Source of the DNA: Actinomycetota bacterium
GTDB taxonomy: Bacteria; Actinomycetota; Actinomycetes; Streptosporangiales; Streptosporangiaceae
NCBI GenBank assembly: GCA_003168295.1
Contig: PMST01000405.1
Location: 1 to 14,140, forward strand
Reading direction: 5' to 3'
Length of the DNA: 14,140 nt
The notes beneath the pieces were generated by a model. That model did not search any database. It worked only from the letters and a program-made list of their open reading frames with translations, and was not told where the DNA came from. Shown piece by piece: positions 13,317 through 14,140 of this stretch (position 1 is the stretch's first letter; every line of letters starts with the position of its first letter). Position numbers and translations under genes: made by a program.

Positions 13317-14140
13317 TTACCCGTGAATGGACACCTTTTTAGTGCCAGCGATGACCGTGGTCGGGTCGGCGCCGACCAGTTCCGTCGCCAGGTCAGGCCG
13401 GGTAGTCGCCATGTCGTTGTAACCCGGCAGGACTCGAAGGCCGCGGCAATAGCCGCAGCCATGCCGGGGCACTTGTCCGCGTGCTCTTTGCGACCCCCGG
13501 TGCGGGGTACGGTTCGGGGTGGTTGGGGCACCTCCACAACAAGACTTTGGGCGTGCCTGCGATGACGGTTGTCGGGTCTGTGCCCACGAGACAGGCCGCC
13601 ATGTCGGGACGGGTAGAGGCCATATCGTTGAAACCCGGCAGTACCCGCGCGTTGACACAGTACGGACAGCCAGAGCCATCGACGCGTTTGCGCCCTGTCG
13701 TCGGGTATGTCTTGTTGTGGATCGAACACCTCCACATCAGCACCTTTGTGGAACTCGCGATAACGGTCGCAGGGTCTATGCCAACAACTTCTCGCGCCAA
13801 GACCGGGTGCGTAGTAGCCATATCGTTGAACCCGGCGAGCACCCTCATGTTCGAGCAGTAGCCGCACCCGTGGCCACATACTCTTGAGTTCCCACTGGCG
13901 AGTAGGGCTGGCCATGGTTCGGGCAGGGTAAGGCTCGTCATGGTTCGGGCAGCGCCACAAGAGGATCTCGTGCGTGCCAGCAATGACTCCGGCGGGATTG
14001 GTGCCGACCAGTTCCGCCGCGAGATCGGGCCGGGTGGTCGCCATGTCATTGAATCCTGGGACGAGACGTGCACGCCCGGGGTTCGCCGAAACCAAATTCT
14101 CTGCCACACAGCACATGGTAGTGACGGGCAGTGACAATTC
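13317..14140 (-). pseudogene. Tandem zinc-ribbon repeat protein, frame-disrupted and truncated (5' end off window)
   Basis: At least four repeats of about 66 codons can be followed on the minus strand, but in three successive frames. The first repeat starts near 14085 (RARLVPGFNDMATTRPDLAA, then LLWRCPNHDEPYPA). The second and third share a frame over about 13900-13480 (CGHGCGYC, VLAGFNDMATT, LMWRCSIHNK, GSGCPYC, VLPGFNDMASTRPDM, LLWRCPNHPEPYPA). The fourth, about 13480-13317, reads RHGCGYC, VLPGYNDMATTRPDLA and stops after VIAGTKKVSIHG, before its WRC-H half. Each unit has W-R-C-x3-H and C-x2-C, a zinc-ribbon/treble-clef set like the 'probable zinc-ribbon' family (PF14311, from memory). Such arrays are thought to bind nucleic acid and can precede nuclease domains; none is visible here. 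The alternative is sequencing error or an unusual functional gene. Confidence 0.7.
13400..14060 (-). repeat. Four tandem zinc-ribbon-coding repeats
   Basis: The codon pair for D-M in the FNDMA / YNDMA motif falls at 14044, 13821, 13623 and 13412 (position of the ATG's A on the minus strand). The spacings are 223, 198 and 211 bp. Only the middle interval is a multiple of three. The two others exceed 198 by 25 and 13 bp, both equal to 1 modulo 3, which accounts for the frame changes. Confidence 0.85.

Noticed and set aside
13400..14060. CRISPR-like array from regularly spaced repeats
   Set aside because: The 198-223 bp period, the diverged repeats and clear coding of a C-x3-H/C-x2-C zinc site fit tandem protein repeats, not 20-50 bp CRISPR repeats with unique spacers.
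13127..14137. Single 336-codon minus-strand frame as one intact protein
   Set aside because: Only its first part carries the zinc-ribbon pattern. After about residue 80 the homologous sequence moves to other frames, and the rest of this frame is Arg-rich shadow, including the region past 13317.

Overview
The window is about 70% GC with strong G/C third-position bias. Its gene families (MocR regulator, class F sortase, Gluconate_2-dh3 subunit, UBP-type zinc finger, short Ala/Pro-rich lipoproteins) point to a high-GC actinomycete, most likely a soil member near Streptosporangiales/Streptomycetales. No rRNA, tRNA, CRISPR array, transposase or integrase is visible; it reads as chromosomal accessory sequence with many regulators. 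Placement below class level is inference.

Layout. 1-396: 3' end of a MocR/GntR regulator (+). 415-859: a conserved-hypothetical Cys/His protein (-) preceded by a 23-residue micro-ORF with the only good ribosome site. 860-1287: AT-richer gene-free stretch with three TGCGCA-centred palindromes. 1288-2678: acyl-CoA desaturase and UBP-type zinc-finger protein, a likely two-gene unit (-). 2870-4532: LysR regulator and a caffeoyl-CoA-type O-methyltransferase (+), ending in a hairpin shared with the convergent LacI regulator (4561-5688, -). 5814-6062: small basic protein whose promoter is covered by nested ATATCTTGA-type inverted repeats. 6211-6903: ArsR-type winged-helix regulator, apparently leaderless, with a TGTTTCGAAACA palindrome at its start codon. 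6971-9538: GMC oxidoreductase plus Tat-signal subunit 3, a probable exported flavin dehydrogenase. 9708-10649: uncharacterised actinobacterial protein split by a low-complexity insert. 10834-12240: divergent pair of a lipobox/sorting-signal protein (-) and a class F sortase (+). 12444-13013: putative lipoprotein (-). 13317-14140: remains of a tandem zinc-ribbon repeat gene with disrupted frame (-), running off the right edge.

How the parts work together. The clearest functional units are the dehydrogenase pair (subunit 3 supplies the Tat signal, the GMC protein the FAD active site, with no cytochrome subunit in the window) and the sortase pair (enzyme and a candidate substrate sharing a 180-bp divergent region). 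The desaturase and UBP finger are plausibly co-transcribed. Most of the other genes are single regulators with candidate autoregulatory sites. I found no complete novel defence or mobile system. The most unusual items are the zinc-ribbon repeat gene with two same-direction frame changes at the same place in the repeat, the doubly anchored spacer lipoprotein beside its sortase, and the micro-ORF coupled to the hypothetical gene.
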